Shown piece after piece: positions 25,890 to 26,999 of a DNA stretch of 26,999 nt (positions within the stretch are counted from its first letter, which is position 1; each line of letters opens with the position of its first letter). Location of the stretch: the NCBI GenBank assembly GCA_964292325.1, contig CAXYVG010000051.1, forward strand, positions 1-26,999, given 5' to 3'. The notes under the pieces are model-generated. The model ran no database searches, was not told where the DNA came from, and saw nothing but the letters and a program-made list of their open reading frames with translations. Both the position numbers and the translations under genes were made by a program. This DNA is from CTSoil-075 sp964292325 (GTDB lineage: Bacteria; Bacillota; Negativicutes; DSM-13327).

Positions 25890-26651
25890 ATGATATCTCG
25901 GCGTAATTTTATAAAAATATGTGCTAGCACATTAGCCAGTATAAGTTGCTCTGAAATTTTATTCCAGTTGCCTATTAGTGGGGCTAGTAACAGGCAAATT
26001 CCCATATTAGCATATCATCGTGTAGGTTATACAACTGATAATTTTACTGTTACTCCAGAAAGATTTGAGAATGATTTACAAATATTGCAGGAGTATGGTT
26101 ATTGTACGATTACATTAGAACAATTGCAAGCTTTTCTGGCGGATCGTACGATTGAACTTCCCGATAGACCTATCTTAATTACTTTTGATGATGGATATTT
26201 GGATAACTATGAAAATGCTTATCCAATATTGAAAAACTATGGAATGTTTGCTACTTTTTTTATTATTACTGGTATGTTATGGACTCCGGACCGACTTACT
26301 CCTGAGCGTATTGTGGAAATGGCTCAGGGTGGTATGTCTTTTGGATCTCATACAGTAACGCATAGACCTTTGGGTGGACTTGTATGGTCAGAAATTTGTG
26401 ATGAATTGGTGAATTCTAAAGCGGTGCTCGAAAGTGTTTTAGGAAGAACCGTAAATGCGATTGCCTATCCTCAGGGAAGTTATAATGAAAATGTTCAGAT
26501 GGTAGCTGATAATGTTGGGTATTCAACCGGTTTCACTGTGCGCGAAGGTATCTGTGTTAAAAGTTCTCCTGATTTTCAATTGAGACGCATTCCTATTTTT
26601 AAATATGATGGAGATATTATTGACGTTATGGAAAGTCGTGGAGGTATTTAG
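25890..26651 (+). CDS. Polysaccharide deacetylase (CE4), Tat-exported
   Basis: A 253-residue NodB-homology (carbohydrate esterase 4) enzyme that removes N- or O-acetyl groups from a surface polysaccharide or peptidoglycan. Motif 1 is TFDDGY (D100 base, D101 metal) and motif 2 is SHTVTH (H154, H158 metal). Later come IAYPQGSYNE and the hydrophobic end of the fold. The N-terminus MISRRNFIKICASTLASISC has a twin-arginine pattern (SRRNFIK) before a hydrophobic stretch, so export through the Tat pathway is likely; a cysteine at position 20 might allow lipidation but the context is poor. The start ATG 25890 follows GAGGAGGAG. It is a single-gene unit. The exact substrate cannot be told. Confidence 0.93.
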   Translation: MISRRNFIKICASTLASISCSEILFQLPISGASNRQIPILAYHRVGYTTDNFTVTPERFENDLQILQEYGYCTITLEQLQAFLADRTIELPDRPILITFDDGYLDNYENAYPILKNYGMFATFFIITGMLWTPDRLTPERIVEMAQGGMSFGSHTVTHRPLGGLVWSEICDELVNSKAVLESVLGRTVNAIAYPQGSYNENVQMVADNVGYSTGFTVREGICVKSSPDFQLRRIPIFKYDGDIIDVMESRGGI

Positions 26652-26755
26652 TATTTGAACCTTGATTTTAGTATTTTAATCTGCTATAATGATTAAGCTA
26701 TTAGTTCATGGTTGTCATATATATGACTTGGGAAAAAGTGTCTGTATGATAATGC

Positions 26756-26784
26756 TTGACAATCGATATCATTGCTGATATAAT
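26756..26784 (+). promoter_or_regulatory. Consensus promoter of the tRNA-Ser genes
   Basis: Perfect TTGACA (26756-26761), a 17-base spacer and perfect TATAAT (26779-26784). The -10 lies 21 bases before the mature tRNA-Ser(TGA). This is the strongest promoter in the window. Confidence 0.92.
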
Positions 26785-26805
26785 AATAAATGTGTTATCG
26801 GGCAC

Positions 26806-26894
26806 GGAGGGGTGTCCGAGCGGTTTATGGAGCTGGTCTTGAAAACCAGTGATCCTGAAAGGGACCGTGGGTTCGAATCCCACCCCCTCCGCCA
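26806..26894 (+). tRNA. tRNA-Ser(TGA)
   Basis: An 89-base class II tRNA with encoded CCA. The acceptor GGAGGGG pairs with CCCCTCC. CTGGT/ACCAG encloses CTTGAAA, giving anticodon TGA. The long variable arm GATCCTGAAAGGGACC follows, and the T arm carries TTCGAAT. Confidence 0.97.
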
Positions 26895-26908
26895 TCAACT
26901 TACTATAT

Positions 26909-26999
26909 GGAGCGATACTCAAGCGGCTCAAGAGGACGGTTTGCTAAATCGTTAGAGGTCGTAAGGCCTGCCAGGGTTCGAATCCCTGTCGCTCCGCCA
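26909..26999 (+). tRNA. tRNA-Ser(GCT)
   Basis: A 91-base class II tRNA whose CCA ends exactly at the window edge. The acceptor GGAGCGA pairs with TCGCTCC. The anticodon loop TTGCTAA gives GCT (codons AGC/AGU). The long variable arm GAGGTCGTAAGGCCT is typical of serine. It lies 14 bases after tRNA-Ser(TGA) and shares its promoter. Confidence 0.96.

Noticed and set aside
26701..26931. Reverse-strand open frame reading MAEGVGFEPTVPFR
   Set aside because: It is the antisense of tRNA-Ser(TGA). This peptide is a well-known spurious annotation opposite serine tRNAs.

Overview
The window is a stretch of low-GC Bacillota-type chromosome. The evidence is an addB-addA recombination operon, an RNase J gene, a CotF-like protein that suggests a spore former, TTG and GTG starts with strong Shine-Dalgarno sequences, and tRNA genes with encoded CCA. 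The overall flavour recalls sporulating Negativicutes such as Pelosinus or Sporomusa, but that is an impression from memory and not something proven here.

Bases 1 to about 12.3 kb hold the downstream half of a type 1 BREX phage-defence locus, all on the + strand: the 3' end of brxC, an accessory AlbA_2/ATPase-fold/winged-helix protein, pglX (brxX), an accessory AAA-type ATPase plus a small protein with a nuclease-like ExK motif, pglZ (brxZ) and brxL. The two accessory insertions interrupt the usual brxC-pglX-pglZ-brxL order. Each has its own non-coding DNA in front: an 11-bp tandem repeat array before the first, and an inverted-repeat-bounded element before the second. The ATPase/ExK pair is the best candidate for an undescribed defence module.

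At 12.3-13.7 kb the island ends in a broken tyrosine-recombinase tail, two strong terminators, and a reverse-strand Abi_2-type gene with a HEPN RxxxxH motif. Two reverse-strand tRNA genes, Lys(CTT) and Gln(CTG), mark the return to core chromosome.

From 14.2 kb onward the content is housekeeping: a CotF/ferritin-like protein, addB and addA (double-strand break repair), a reverse-strand amino acid permease, RNase J, a Tat-exported polysaccharide deacetylase, and two tRNA-Ser genes (TGA, GCT) behind a consensus promoter. Several very strong hairpins separate these units. The most striking is a 38-bp perfect palindrome whose second half begins with the addA stop codon.
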